A stretch of 64,000 bases of DNA from Vespa crabro. Taxonomy: Eukaryota; Arthropoda; Insecta; Hymenoptera; Vespidae. Location of the stretch: positions 5,968,501-6,032,500 of the forward strand of contig NW_025813595.1 in the NCBI RefSeq assembly GCF_910589235.1, in the 5' to 3' direction. The notes beneath the pieces are model-generated. The model did not search any database. It was not told the DNA's origin and was given only the letters and a program-made list of their open reading frames with translations. This document shows, piece by piece, positions 41,901 through 55,749 of the stretch; position 1 is the stretch's first letter, and the number at the start of each line of letters is the position of its first letter. The position numbers and the translations under genes are program-made.

Positions 41901-42540
41901 CGATATTAGTAATATAAATAATAATAATAATTATTATAATAATAAAAATAATAACGATAGTAAATATAATAACGTTAATAATACAAGTAATAATGACAAT
42001 AATATCATTATTAAAGATAATAAAGATGAGAACGATAATAATAATCATAATAATTACAATAATATTCATAACAATATTAACGATAATAACGATATTAAAA
42101 ATAACTATAATATCAAAAGTAGTAATAACGATAATATCGATAATAATGTCAATAAAGATAAAAATAATAATAATAACAATAATAACAATAATAAGGATAG
42201 AAACGGTAAAAACGATAATAACGAAAATAACGATGATAACGATATTAACGATAATGATAATAATCAGAATAACGATGATAACGATAATATCGATAATAAT
42301 AAAAATAATTATAATAATAATGATCGTAACAATAATAAATATAATAATAGCAGTAACAGTAACAATAATCATAATTATGACTATAATATCGATAATATCG
42401 ATAATAATAACAATGAAAAAGTTAATAGAAATGATAATAATTGCGATAATAACGATAATTACTTTAATAATAATAACAATAATAAAGATAATACCGATAT
42501 TGACATTAATAACAATAATAATAATAGCAACAATAACGAT
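38980..42540 (+). repeat. Largest duplicated block, copy 2
   Basis: Colinear with 17,150-20,960, carrying A (39,179), B (39,276), C-like GATTATAAC (39,482), D-E (about 39,610-39,720), I (40,730), J (40,892), ACGCGT (41,782), CATTATTAAAG (42,006) and AATCAGAATA (42,262). Box C has lost its TTC here. The I-J distance is 162 bp, against 161 bp in copy 1. It ends near 42,540, where an AAGAAAATGAAAATTATAAT word has no counterpart in copy 1. Confidence 0.88.
41782..41855 (+). repeat. ACGCGT box, copy 3 of four
   Basis: ACGCGT at 41,782-41,787, then ATGGAAGATAATG at 41,845, again 63 bp on. ACGCGT to CATTATT is 224 bp, the short-spacing class together with the 19.6-kb copy. Confidence 0.8.
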
Positions 42541-42549
42541 AATTAAGAA

Positions 42550-44190
42550 AATGAAAATTATAATTAAAGCAATACTAAGGATAAGAACGATATCATCAAT
42601 AATATTAATAAGAAAAATAAAGATAATATGGATTATATTAATAAAAATATTAACAATTATATAGATAATTATAATAATAATATTAACAATAATAACGATA
42701 ATAACAATATTAACGATAATAAGGATAATAAAAATGACGATATTTACGAACATAATGATTAAAGAAATATTAATAATACCAATAATAAGGATAATAAAAA
42801 TATCGTCGATGATAATAATAATAATAATAATGATAATATAGATATTATTATTATCAATATTAACGATAATAACGGTTTTAACGATATATATAATAACGTT
42901 AATAACGATATTAACGATAATGACGATAATAACAATAATAATAATAATAAAAATAAAGATAATAACGAAATTAATGGAAATAACGATGATAATAATAAAA
43001 TGGTAACGATAATAACGATAATAATAACAATATTAACAATAATAACGATAATAGCGATAACAACGTTAATAAATTTAGTAATTATAACAATAATAATATT
43101 ACTAACAATAATAACGATATCAAAGATTCTAATAATAACGATAATAACGTTGATATCGATAATAATAATAACAATATTTACGATAATATCGATAATAACA
43201 ATAATACTAATAATAACTCTACTATAATAACAATAATAATCATAATAATAATAATAATAATAATAACAATAATTACGATAATAAAGAAATTAACGACAAT
43301 AATAATGATGATAATGACGACAATAGTAATAATAATAAAACGATTATAACGATATTATCGATTATAATAAGATTTATAATAAAGATAATAAAGATAAAAA
43401 CTATATTAATACTAACAACCAAAACTATAATAACGATAATAATGATCATAACGATAATAATAATATTAATAACAGTAATAATAATAATAAAAGTAACGAT
43501 ATTAACGATAACAGTAGTAGTAATAATAACAATAATAACAAAATTATCGATAATGATGTTGACGCTATTAATAATAACGATAATAATTATAATAATAATA
43601 ATAATGCTAACTATAAAAACGATAATAATATTAGTAAAAGTAAATAATAATAGCAACAATAACGATAATAAAGATAATTATAATAACAATAAGAACGACA
43701 ATAACGATAATAGCGATAACAATAATAACAATAATAACGTTAATGACGAAAATTACGATAATTCTTATATTAACAATAATAATGATAACGATAATAACGA
43801 AAAAGTGATAATAATAATTACGATTATAAAGATAATATCGATAATGATAATAATTATAATAATTATTATAATGACGATATAAGCGATAAGAACAATAATA
43901 TTAATAAAAACAATAAAGATAATTACGATAATAATAATGATAATAACAATAACAAGGAAAATAAGAATAATAATAATAAAATACTATAATAATGATTATA
44001 AAGATAATAATAATAAAGATAATAATTATAATAATAAAAAAAATAATAACGATAATAATGATACAAAGGATAATAATAATAATAATAACAATTAACATAA
44101 TAACGATTATAACGATAATAATAATAACATAAATAACGATAATAACGATTATAACGATAATAATAATACTAATTATAACATTAATAACAG
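42550..44190. repeat. Array background
   Basis: Degenerate array with a C-like word AAGATTCTAATAATAACG (GATTCT at 43,135) that lacks the A and B boxes upstream. No confident second copy. No gene seen. Confidence 0.6.
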
Positions 44191-44204
44191 CAAGAACGAT
44201 AAAA

Positions 44205-45570
44205 AATATAATAACATTAATAACGGTAAAAACGATAATAACGAAAATAACGATAATAATAATAACAATAATAACTGTAATAAACATAATAACGATATTA
44301 TAGTAATAAAAATCGATAATAATTATAACGAAAATAACGACAATAATAATATTAATATTAACGATAATAAGAATAATAATAATTACATCGATAATATTAA
44401 TAAAAATTATATCGATAATAAGAGTAATTATGAAAATAGCATTAATAACGATAAATTATATAAAACGACAATAATAATAATAATAAAAGCGATAATAAGA
44501 ATAATAACAATTATAACGATAATAACGATAATAATAATAATAATAATAAAGAAAGTAACGGTATTAACGGTAATACCGATAATAATAATAACAATAATGA
44601 CGATAATAAAAATAATATTGATAATAACAATAATTATAATTATAATAATAATAATAAAAACGATAATAACAGTAACAATAATAAAGATAATAAAGAAATA
44701 ACGATAATAATAGTAACAATTATAAAGATTATAACACTAATATCGATATTAGCGATAACTATAATGACTATATTTACGATAATAACAATAGTAATAATGA
44801 CCAAAATATCGAAAAGAACGATAATAACGATATTAATAGTAATAAAAATGAAGATAATATCGGTAAAGTGGATAGTAATAATAAAAATATATACGATAAT
44901 AACGATAATAACGATAATAATAATAATAAAAATAATAACTATAATATCTAGTATAACTATAATATAATAGTAACAACTAATAATTCGATAATAATGGTAT
45001 TAATGAAAATAACTAGAATAATAATAATACATATAACATTAAAAACGATAATAACAATAATAATATTGACATTAATAACGATAATTACGATAGTAACGAT
45101 AGTAGTAAAGATAATAATAAGGGTAAAAAAGATGATAACGATAATAATAATAATAAAAATATTATCGATAATAAGTATAATTACGAAAATAACGGTAATA
45201 AAGATAATTACAATAATATAGACAAAAATTATAATAATAATAATAACGATACTAACGATAATAACGATAAAAATAATAATAATAATAAAGATAATAACGG
45301 GAATAACGATAATAACGATAATGATGATAATAATAACAATAAAGATAATTATAAGAACAAAATTACTATAATAACGACATTAACAATAATAATAATAAGA
45401 ATTACAACGATAATAAAGAAATAACGATAGTAATAATAACAATTATAACGATAATAATTGTAATGACCATAACAATAATAACGACAAATACGATAATATC
45501 GATAATAATATTAACATTATTAACGTTCATAACGATAACAGTAATAATAATAATAACATGTATAACAATA
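44205..45570 (+). repeat. Duplicated block, copy 2 (partner 31,190-32,840)
   Basis: Second copy of the TAACGATATTATAG / CGGTAAAGTGGATA / AACATGTA series (44,290, 44,861, 45,555). It is about 300 bp shorter than the first copy, the loss being spread over several places. It runs on towards the GAGGATACAAAC and ACGCGT modules at 45.7-45.85 kb. Confidence 0.8.
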
Positions 45571-45639
45571 AAAACGATAATAACGATAATAACGAAAATA
45601 ACGATTATAATAATAATAAATATAAAAATAATAATAAGG

Positions 45640-46365
45640 ATTATAACGATCATAACGTAAATAATACTAGTAACAGTAACAATAATAATAAATATAATTA
45701 CGATATTGAGGATACAAACAATATTAGAGATAATAGCGATAATAAAATTAATAATAATAACTATAATAACGATAATAACATTAATAATGAGAACATTAAT
45801 AACGATAATAACGATAATAATAATAATAATAATGACGATAATAACGCGTAATAATAATAATAAAAATAACATTAGTAATAAAAGCAATAGAAACGATGGT
45901 AACGATATGGAAGATAATGATAATAATATTAATAACAATATTAAGGATAATAACGATAACATCAATAATAATAAAAATATAAATTTTGATAATAACGATA
46001 ATAACTATGATAACAAATTAAATAATAAAAATAATAATAACGATAATAGTGATAAAAAGATAATAAAATCAATAATAACATTAATAATAGCGATAATAAC
46101 AATAATAACGATATTAACGATAATAATAACAATAATAATAGCGATAATAACGATAATAACGATAATGATAATAATAATAATAATAATAATAATTGTAATA
46201 ATAATAATAATAATAATAACGATAATAAATATAATAACGTTAATAATACAAGTAATTATAACAATAATATCATTATTAAAGATAATAAAGATAATAACAA
46301 TAATAATAATAAAAATAATATCAATAGAAATCATAATAATATTAACGATAATAACGATACTAAAA
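45640..46365 (+). repeat. GAGGATACAAAC plus ACGCGT block (ACGCGT copy 4)
   Basis: GAGGATACAAAC at 45,708 (copy of 21,026), then ACGCGT at 45,844-45,849, ATGGAAGATAATG at 45,907 (63 bp), CATTATTAAAG at 46,271 and TAGAAATCAT at 46,325. It matches 30,431-31,000 at offsets 15,413 falling to 15,364. The block joins modules found apart at 21.0 and 30.4 kb. Confidence 0.82.
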
Positions 46366-46369
46366 ATAA

Positions 46370-47427
46370 CAATTATAATAATTATAACGATAATATCTAT
46401 AATAGCGATACTAAAAATGACAATAACAAATATAATAATAGAAATGACTATTACAACGATAATTTAAATTACATTAAAGACGATTATTATGATGATTACG
46501 ATAATAATGAAAAGTATATAATCAATAACAATAATAACGAAAAAATTATAATAACGATAATAAAAATTATAATAATAATAACTACGATAATAATAATTAT
46601 AATAATAACAATAACAATAATAATGATAGTAACGATAAAAAAACATAACAATAAGAACGAAAATAACTATAATAACGATAATAAAAATAATAATAATAAA
46701 TAATAAAATAATAATAATAAAAAAAACAACGATAATTTAGAACATAACTGTTATATTATTTATAATAACGATAATAACGATAATAATAGAAATAATAACG
46801 ATGATAACGACATTAACTATAATAATAATATTAATAATAATAATGATAACAAAAATAACGATATTAACGACAATAATAGTAGTAATAATAACAATAATGA
46901 CAATAATAACGATAATGATGTTAGCGATAATAATTATAATGACAATGATTATAATAATAACAACAATTGTAACGAAAAAAGCAAATAATAATAATAGTAA
47001 TAGTAATAAAAATAGCAATAATAACGATAATAAAGATAATTTTAATAACAATAGATACGACAATAACTATAATGACGAATAATCATAATAATAATAATAA
47101 CGATAATAGCGATAATAACGATTATAATAATAATAACAGTCACAATATTAAAAATAACAATAATAACGATAATAAAGACAATAAAAATAAATTTAAGTAC
47201 GATAATAACGGTAATAAAGAGAATAACGATAATAGCAATGATAATAATAACGATAACTATTATAATAATAATAAGACTAATAAAGATAATTACGATGAAC
47301 ATAATAATAATAATAACAGTAATAACGATAATAACGTTAATAACGACAATAATATTATTAATGATAATAATAATAATAATAATAATGATAATAATAATAA
47401 TACCGATAATAAAGATAATGTCCACTG

Positions 47428-47460
<33 letters not shown>

Positions 47461-48360
47461 AAATAATTACAATAATAACGATAATAACTACAATAATGAT
47501 AATAACAATAATAGTAATAATAACCACGAAAATAACGATAATAACGATATCAATAATAATAACACTAAGAATATAGATAATTACAATAGTAACAATAATA
47601 ACATAATGACGATAATAATAATAATAATATTAACGATAATAGCGATAATGAAGATAATAACGATAATAAGGATAATAAAGGCAATAATAATAATAATAAT
47701 AACGATAATAATGATAATAACGATAATAATAATATCGAAATTAACGACAATGATAATAATAATAATAATAACGATAATAATGATAATAACGATAACATCG
47801 GTAATAATAAAAACAATAATATCGATAATAACGATATTAACGATATAATAATAATAATAATAATTTCGTCATTTAGGTTAATTACGAAAATATCGGTAAT
47901 AACCACGATAACGGGGAAATCGATAATTAACAATAAAATCGATAATAACGATAACAACGACATAGAATGTAATAATAATAACGATAATATCGACAATAAT
48001 AATAGTGTTAATGACGACAAAAGTAATAATAATATTTATGGTATTAACGATAATAACGATAATAGTAATTATAATAATAACGATAATAACGATAATAACG
48101 ATAATAACGCATATTAATAATTACAACAATAAAAATAGTAATATTAATAATAATAACGATGATAACGATATTGACGATAATAATAATAATATTAACAACG
48201 ATATTAAGTATAATAACGATATCATCAAGAATAATAAAAATAAAATCGATAATAACGATAATATCGATGATAAAATTAATAATAATATCGATAATAGCGA
48301 TAATAACGATAATAAAATATTAATAGTAATAAAAATAAAGATAATATCGATAAAAACGAT
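46370..48360. repeat. Array background
   Basis: Degenerate array. Notable words are GGGG at 47,913-47,916 in an ATAACGGGGAAATCG context and a CAAATTAATAAT-type tail. No confident second copy was seen and no gene is present. Asn/Asp frames (for example 47,072-47,848) are artefacts. Confidence 0.6.
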
Positions 48361-48374
48361 AATGTCGGTAATAA

Positions 48375-48480
48375 TTATAACGAAAATAACGACGATAATA
48401 ATAATCATAATCGGTAATAAGGATAAATACGATATAATCGATAATAATAATAACAATAATATCGATAATAACTATAATAA
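48375..48480 (+). repeat. Short block shared with about 56,770-56,850
   Basis: GACGATAATAATAATCATAA (48,392 or so) and AATAAGGATAAATACGATA (48,414 or so) recur in the same order near 56,776 and 56,802, followed by ATCGATAATAATAA in both. A short patch of similarity in otherwise unrelated surroundings. Confidence 0.6.
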
Positions 48481-48915
48481 CGACAATAATAATAATAATA
48501 TTAATAATAATAATAATAACAAGGATAATAACGATAATTAAGATAATTACGATGATAACGACAATGATAATAATAATATTAACAATAATAATGATAATAA
48601 CGATAATAATAATAATAATAACATTAAAAACAATAATAACGCTAATAACAATAATAATAATAGCATTACAAACAATAATATCGATAATAACGATAAATAC
48701 GATAATAATTATAACAATTATATCGATAATAACGATTAGAAATATAATATTATTAACAATAATATAGCTGACAACGATAATAACGATAATTATAATAATT
48801 ACATATAGATAATAAGGATTATAATGATAAGAAGAAACATAACTATATAAAAGAAAATAACGGCAATTATAATAATAATAGCGATAATGACGATAATGAC
48901 GATAATAACGATAAT

Positions 48916-49521
48916 GATGATAATAAGAATTATAAAAATATCGATACTAACGATAATAGTAATAATAATTATAATGAAAATAACGATTATTATAATAATA
49001 ATAATAACGATAAAAGCTATAAAAGCGAAGATAATAATAATAACGATAATAAGGGTACTACGATAGTAACGATAATAAATATATCAATAAAAACGATAAT
49101 AACGATATTAACGATAATAAAGACCGATAGTAATGATACGATAATAACGATTACTATAATGATAATATTACCGATAGTTTCAATAATAAAGATAATGAAG
49201 TTAATAATAAACATAATAATAAGGTAATAACGATATTAACGACGAAAACGATAATAATGATAATAACAATAATGATAAAAATAACAATTACAATAATAAC
49301 GATATAACGAAATAAATGATAATAACGATAACAACGGACACAAAGTAATAATGATAGAAATAATAAAGGTCATAGCAATATTATACATAATATCGTTAGT
49401 AATAATACTAATAATAACGATAATAACGATAATAACATTAGTAATAATAACAATAATAAAAGTAATAGCAATAATACCGTTAATATTGATAATAATAATA
49501 GCAATATTCACATTAATACCG

Positions 49522-49552
<31 letters not shown>

Positions 49553-51252
49553 TAATAACGACAATGACGATAAAAACGATAATAATAATAACGATAATAT
49601 CGAAAATAGTAATAATAATAATACCGATAGAAAATATAATAACAATAAGGAAAATAATAATAATAATTATTATAACGATTATAACGATAATTACAATAAT
49701 AACGATAATGATAATAAAATTAATATCGAAAATTACGTTAATAACTATAATAATAATAGCATTAATAACGAAAATAACGATAATAATAATAATAATAGTA
49801 ATAAGAATATTAAGGATAATAACGATAATAACGATAATACTAATAACGATGACAACGTAAAAACAATAATATTAATATTAATAATAACGAAAATAAGGAT
49901 AATATCGATAACAACGATACTATTAATAATAATTATAAAGATAATAACATAATTTACGATCCTATCGATGAAATGATAATAACATTACTTATAATAATAA
50001 TAATAATAACAATAATAACGATAAGAACACTAATAATGAGAAGAATATGAACGATAATAACAATAATAAGGATAATTATAATTACAATAATAACGATACC
50101 AACGACAATAACGATAAAAATAATAATAATAATAACGAAAATAACGATAATAACGATGTCAACGATAGTAATAATAACAATAATTACGATAAAAACGATA
50201 TTAACGATAATAACAATAATAATAAAGATAAAACGATATTAATAATAGTAATAATAACAATAATAAGGATAATAACAAAAATAATAAAAAGAATAATAAC
50301 GATTATAATGATAATAACGATAATAATAATATCCATAATGACGATTTTAACGTTAAGAACGAAAAAAATAAAACCTTAAATGACCATTATAACATTATCA
50401 ATGATAATAAAAATAATAACGTTAATAATAATCATCATAAAAAAGATATTAACTTTAATTACTACAATAAAAATTATAACAAAAATAGTAATAATAATAG
50501 TAACCACAAGAACGAAAATATCGATAATAACAATTATAATAACAACGATTGTAAAGATAATAACTATAATATCGACTATAACACTAATAATAATAACGAT
50601 AATGACGATAATTATGATAATGACGATACTATTAATAACGATAATAACGTTAATAACGTAAATAACGACAATAATAATAGAAAAAATAAAAATAACGACG
50701 ATAATAAAGATAATAACGATAATAATATTAAAGATAATATCGACAATATTAATAATAATGACAACGATAATTATGATAATAATAATCGTAAAACTAATAA
50801 CAACAAAGATAATAACAATATTAACGATAATAACGATAATAACGATAATAAAAATAATAATAATAATAGCAATAATAACAATAGTGACGATAATAACGAT
50901 AATAGCGTTAATACTAATAACGATAATAACAATAATAATAATAACGATAGTAACGATAATGTCGATAATATTAATAACAATATTTACGATAATTTCGATA
51001 TTAATAATTGTAATCATAACAATAATAACGATCATAACGATAATAGCAACTATACTAATAACGATAATAACGATATTAATAATAATATTATTATTGTAAG
51101 TAACAATAATAATGATAACGATGTTTATAATAGTAATAATAATAACGTTTATAACGATAATAACAGTAATAATGATAATAAAAATAATAACCATAATAAC
51201 GATAATAATAACATTATTACAATTAAAAATAATAACGATAATAACGGTAATA
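48916..51252 (+). repeat. Large duplicated block, copy 2 (partner 4,200-6,585)
   Basis: Second copy of the AAAGGTCATA / ACCGTTAAT / TGACCATTATAACATTATCA / F / G series. It carries about 324 bp (about 48,960-49,285) absent from copy 1. F (50,996) and G (51,118) are 122 bp apart. The similarity stops sharply after ATAACGGTAAT at 51,241, where the text switches to a match with 7,741 and then 11,871. Confidence 0.85.
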
Positions 51253-51260
51253 AAAACAAC

Positions 51261-51335
51261 TATTAAAAATACAAATAATAGGGATAAAATAGATAATAAT
51301 AATAAAATTTATAATAATAATAATAATAAAAACGA
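51261..51335 (+). repeat. Mosaic fragment matching 7,741-7,810
   Basis: TATTAAAAATACAAATAATA and GATAAAATAGATAATAATAA match 7,741 onwards at offset 43,520. It lies between copy 2 of the 4.2-6.6-kb block and copy 2 of the 11.86-13.4-kb block, so a breakpoint exists on each side. Confidence 0.7.
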
Positions 51336-51439
51336 TAATATTTATAACAACGACAATAACGAATATAATAAAATAATAAATAACGATAATTACGTTAACA
51401 ACGATAATAATAATTGCAATAATAACGATAATAACGATA

Positions 51440-52243
51440 ATAATAACAATAGTAGGAACAATAATACGGATAATAACGATATAAACGATATTAATAATTA
51501 CGATAATTACACTAATAATAATAATAATGATAATAACGTTAGTAACGATAATATTAATAAGTATGAAAACGATTATTATGATATTAACAACAATAACAAT
51601 AATAATAATATTAATAAGCACAATAAGGGTAGTATTGATAATAATAATAAAAATATTAACGATAATATCGATAACAATAATAATAATAATAACATTGATA
51701 ACGATAATATAGATTATAACCATAATAATAATAACAATGATAAAGTTAACATTAATAATAATAATAACGAAAATAACGACAATAATGATAATAAAGATAA
51801 TAATATCAATAATAACGTTAATAACGACAATAATTATAATAATAACATTGATAATAAAAGTAATAACGTTAATAACGACAATAATTGTAATAATTATATT
51901 GATATTAACAATAATAAGGAAAATAATAAACATAATCATATTAATAACGATATGGACAAACATAACCATAATAGTAGTAGTAATAATATTCATTATCACT
52001 ACTATTATTAAAGGCGTAAAGAACATTATTGCCGAAATTATTAATAACAATAATAACGATAATAACGATAATAGCGATAATAATGATAATAACGATAATT
52101 ATAATTGTAATAATAACAATATTAACCGTAATAACAATTATAATAATGACCATAATAACGATAATAACGTAAATAACGATAATAAAATTAACAATAATAT
52201 TGATAATAACGAAAATACCGATAATAACGTAAATAACAATAAC

Positions 52244-52274
<31 letters not shown>

Positions 52275-52606
52275 TAATAATTATAATAGCTATAATGAGG
52301 AAAATAATAATAATTAAAATAATAATACTAACGATATAAACGAAAATAACCATAACAATAGAACATATTATAACAATAATAACACTAATAATGAGAATAA
52401 CGATAATAACCATAATAATATATCGATAATAACGATAATATTAAAATTAATAATAACAATATTTACGATAATAAAGATAATAAAATTAATAATAAAAACA
52501 ATAATACTGGTATTGTGATAATAATGATAATAAGGATAAAAATAACAATACTAATAATAATTAAAATAACAATAATAACGAAAATAATAATTACGATAAT
52601 ACCGAA

Positions 52607-52638
<32 letters not shown>

Positions 52639-53050
52639 TGAGGATTATATCGATGAAAACGAAAATAATATTAGTCATAATAGTATTGATAATAACAATA
52701 ATAACGAAAATAACGTTATTCACGCTAATGTCGATAATAATAATAACAATTATAACAGTAATAAAGATAATAGCGATAATAACAATAACAATAATAACGA
52801 TAGTAAAGATATTAACGATAATAATAACAGTAATAATAATAAAGATTATAACGACATTTACGATAATAACGATAATTACGATAATAATAATAAAAATAGT
52901 AACGATAACAACGATGATATCGATAATAACGATAATAATAATAATATTAACGGTAATAACGATAATTACAACAATAACGATATAGTTAAAAATAATAATA
53001 TATATAATTCCGAAAATAATCATAACTATATTAACGATAATAACGATAAT
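51440..53050 (+). repeat. Duplicated block, copy 2 (partner 11,860-13,400)
   Basis: ATAGTAGGAA 51,449, AGGCGTA 52,012, AAATGAGGA 52,637 and ATTCCG 53,007. The offset is 39,578 rising to 39,638 after an insertion of about 60 bp near 51,710-51,780, then stable for about 1 kb. This is one of the best-preserved pairs in the window. Confidence 0.88.
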
Positions 53051-53054
53051 AATA

Positions 53055-53993
53055 ATAATAATAATAAAGATGTTAACGATGTTAACGATTATAACATTAA
53101 TAATAATAACAATAAAAACTATAATAACGATAATAAAGATAATTACAATAACGATAATATCGATAGTAGTAATAATAATTATAACGATAATACCGATAAT
53201 AACGATAATGGTAGGAACAATAAAATCGATAATTACCATAATAATAATAATAAATATAATAATAACATCAAAAATAAATCTAATAACGGTAATAATAATA
53301 ATGATATTAACAATATTAACGATAACAACGACAATAGTGATAAAAGTACTAAAAATGAAATAGAAAATAAGGATAATAACGATGACAACGATCATAATAA
53401 TAACAATATAAACGATAGTAACGATAACAACGGTTATACGTATTATTATAATAAAGATAATAACGATAATGGCAATAATAATAATAACGATAATGACAAT
53501 AATAACGATAATAAAGATGGTAACTATAATAAAGATGATAACAATAATGACGATAACAATAAAAACAATAATAACGATTATTATGATAATAACGAATATA
53601 ATATTAATAATATTAACAATAATATCGATAATAACGATAATTATATTAATAGAAGTAATAATAAAAATATTAACAATGTTAGCAATAACAATGATAATAA
53701 CGATAATAATAGTGGTAACAATTAAAGTAATAAAACTAATAACGATATTAACGATAATAAGGATAATAATAATAACGAAAATAACGATAAGAGTAATAAT
53801 AATATCGATAGTAACAATAATGACGATAATAACGAAAATAACGATAATAATACTAAAATTAATAACGATAATTACGTTAATAGTAATAATAATAATAACA
53901 ATAATAACGATAACAACGATGATAAGGATAATAGTAATAACGATATTAAAGACAAAAATAATAATAATAATATCGATAATAAAGATAATTACG

Positions 53994-54024
<31 letters not shown>

Positions 54025-54095
54025 TGATAAAGATAATAGCGAAAATAATAATAGCAATAATAAAAATAATAATAATATCGTGAATATCGATAATA
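53055..54095. repeat. Array background
   Basis: Degenerate array between two copied blocks. Contains GGTTATACGTATTATT (about 53,440), which was not found elsewhere. The minus-strand open frame spanning 52,463-54,133 crosses the block boundary without any change and is Ile/Val/Asn only. No gene seen. Confidence 0.6.
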
Positions 54096-54104
54096 ACGAT
54101 AATA

Positions 54105-55740
54105 ATAATAACAATATCAACGATAATATCCATAATAATAATAACAATATTAAAGATAATATCGATAATAATAATAATTATAATAATAACAGTAATATCG
54201 ACAATAAAGATAATAACCTTAATAATAATAACGATTATAATGATAATAACGAAAATAACGATAAAACGGATTATAATGGAAATAACAATAATAACAATAT
54301 CGATAATAACGAAAATAACGGTAATAACGATAATAATAATAGTAGTAATAGTAGTAATAATAAAAATGATAATTACGATAATAACGATAATAATAATAGA
54401 TATAATAACATTATGACAATAATAACGATAAAAACGATATCCATAATAACGATAATAAATACCATAATAATAACAATAATAAAATTGATAATAACTATAA
54501 TAACGATAATAAACATGACGACGACAATGAAGATAATAATAATTACGATAATGACCATAATTTCGATAATAATAATAATAATAACGACGTTAATAACTAT
54601 AATAAATTTATTAACGATATGGTCGACATATTTATTAACGATAAAGACGACAATATTAGTAATAGTAATAACGATTATAACTATAATAATGATAATAACG
54701 GCAATAAAACTAATAAAATAAAGATAATAACGATATTTTCGAAATTAATGATGAAAGTTATAAAAAAAATGATAATAAATACAATAACATCGATAATAAC
54801 GATAATAAACCTAATAACAGTAACGATAATACGACCTTAATAATAACAATAATAATAAATATAATAGCGATAACAACAATAATAACGATAATAACTCTAT
54901 TAACGATATTAATAATAACGGAAATAACGTTAATTTCGATATTAATAATAGCAATATAAAAGATAATAACGATAACAATAATTATATTATCGACATTAAT
55001 AACTATAATAAAGGTAATATAGATATGGTATTAATTATTGAAACGACAATAGTAGTAATAGTAATAACCATAATAACGATAAAAACAACAACAATAATAA
55101 TAATAATAAAGATAGTAAAGAAATTATCGAAAATAATGTTAATAACGATCATAATAATAACAATAATAATGATAATAACGATAATAGCTATTATAACGAT
55201 AATAAAGACAGTAATAATAATAATAATAATAGTAATATTAACGATTAAAACAGAAATAATAATAATAATAGTAGTAATAATAACAAATATAACAATAATA
55301 ACGCTAATATAGAAAATTACGTTAATATCGACAATAATAATAACAATATTTACAATAATAGCAATTATATTGATAATAATAATAACGATAATAAAGGTAA
55401 TAATAATAATAATTCTAATAACTGTAACAAAAATAATCAACCCAATAATAACAGTAATAACGACTATGACAAGAATAATATTAATAATAATAATGATAAT
55501 AATGATAATAACGATGTAATCGATAATAATAAATACAATAATAATGATAAAAACTATAATAATGGTAATAATAATAATAATTATAACGATAATAAGATAA
55601 TATCGATAATAATAATATTAACAAGAGCGATAATAACGTGAATTGTAATAACTATAAATTCGATAATAATATTAATGAAAATAATTATAATAATAATATT
55701 AAATAATACACTAATAGGGATAATAACAATAATAATAATA
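54105..55740 (+). repeat. K tandem plus I-J block, copy 2 (partner 36,670-38,350)
   Basis: K boxes at 54,619 and 55,025 (406 bp apart), CAGTAACGATAATACGACC near 54,820, box I variant GACTATGAC at 55,462 and box J at 55,623. The first K box is interrupted: ATGG is followed by TCGACATATTTATT before the usual AACGATAAAGACGAC resumes, a 12- to 14-bp insertion that includes GTCGAC. Confidence 0.87.
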
Positions 55741-55749
55741 ACAAAAATA

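Noticed and set aside
52463..54133. Open frame of 556 codons on the minus strand, the longest seen
   Set aside because: Entirely Ile/Val with scattered Asn, Asp, Phe and Thr; no domain, loop pattern or charge pattern of a membrane protein. It runs across a copied-block boundary, and overlapping plus-strand frames are equally open. Expected from the reverse word ATT-ATC-GTT.
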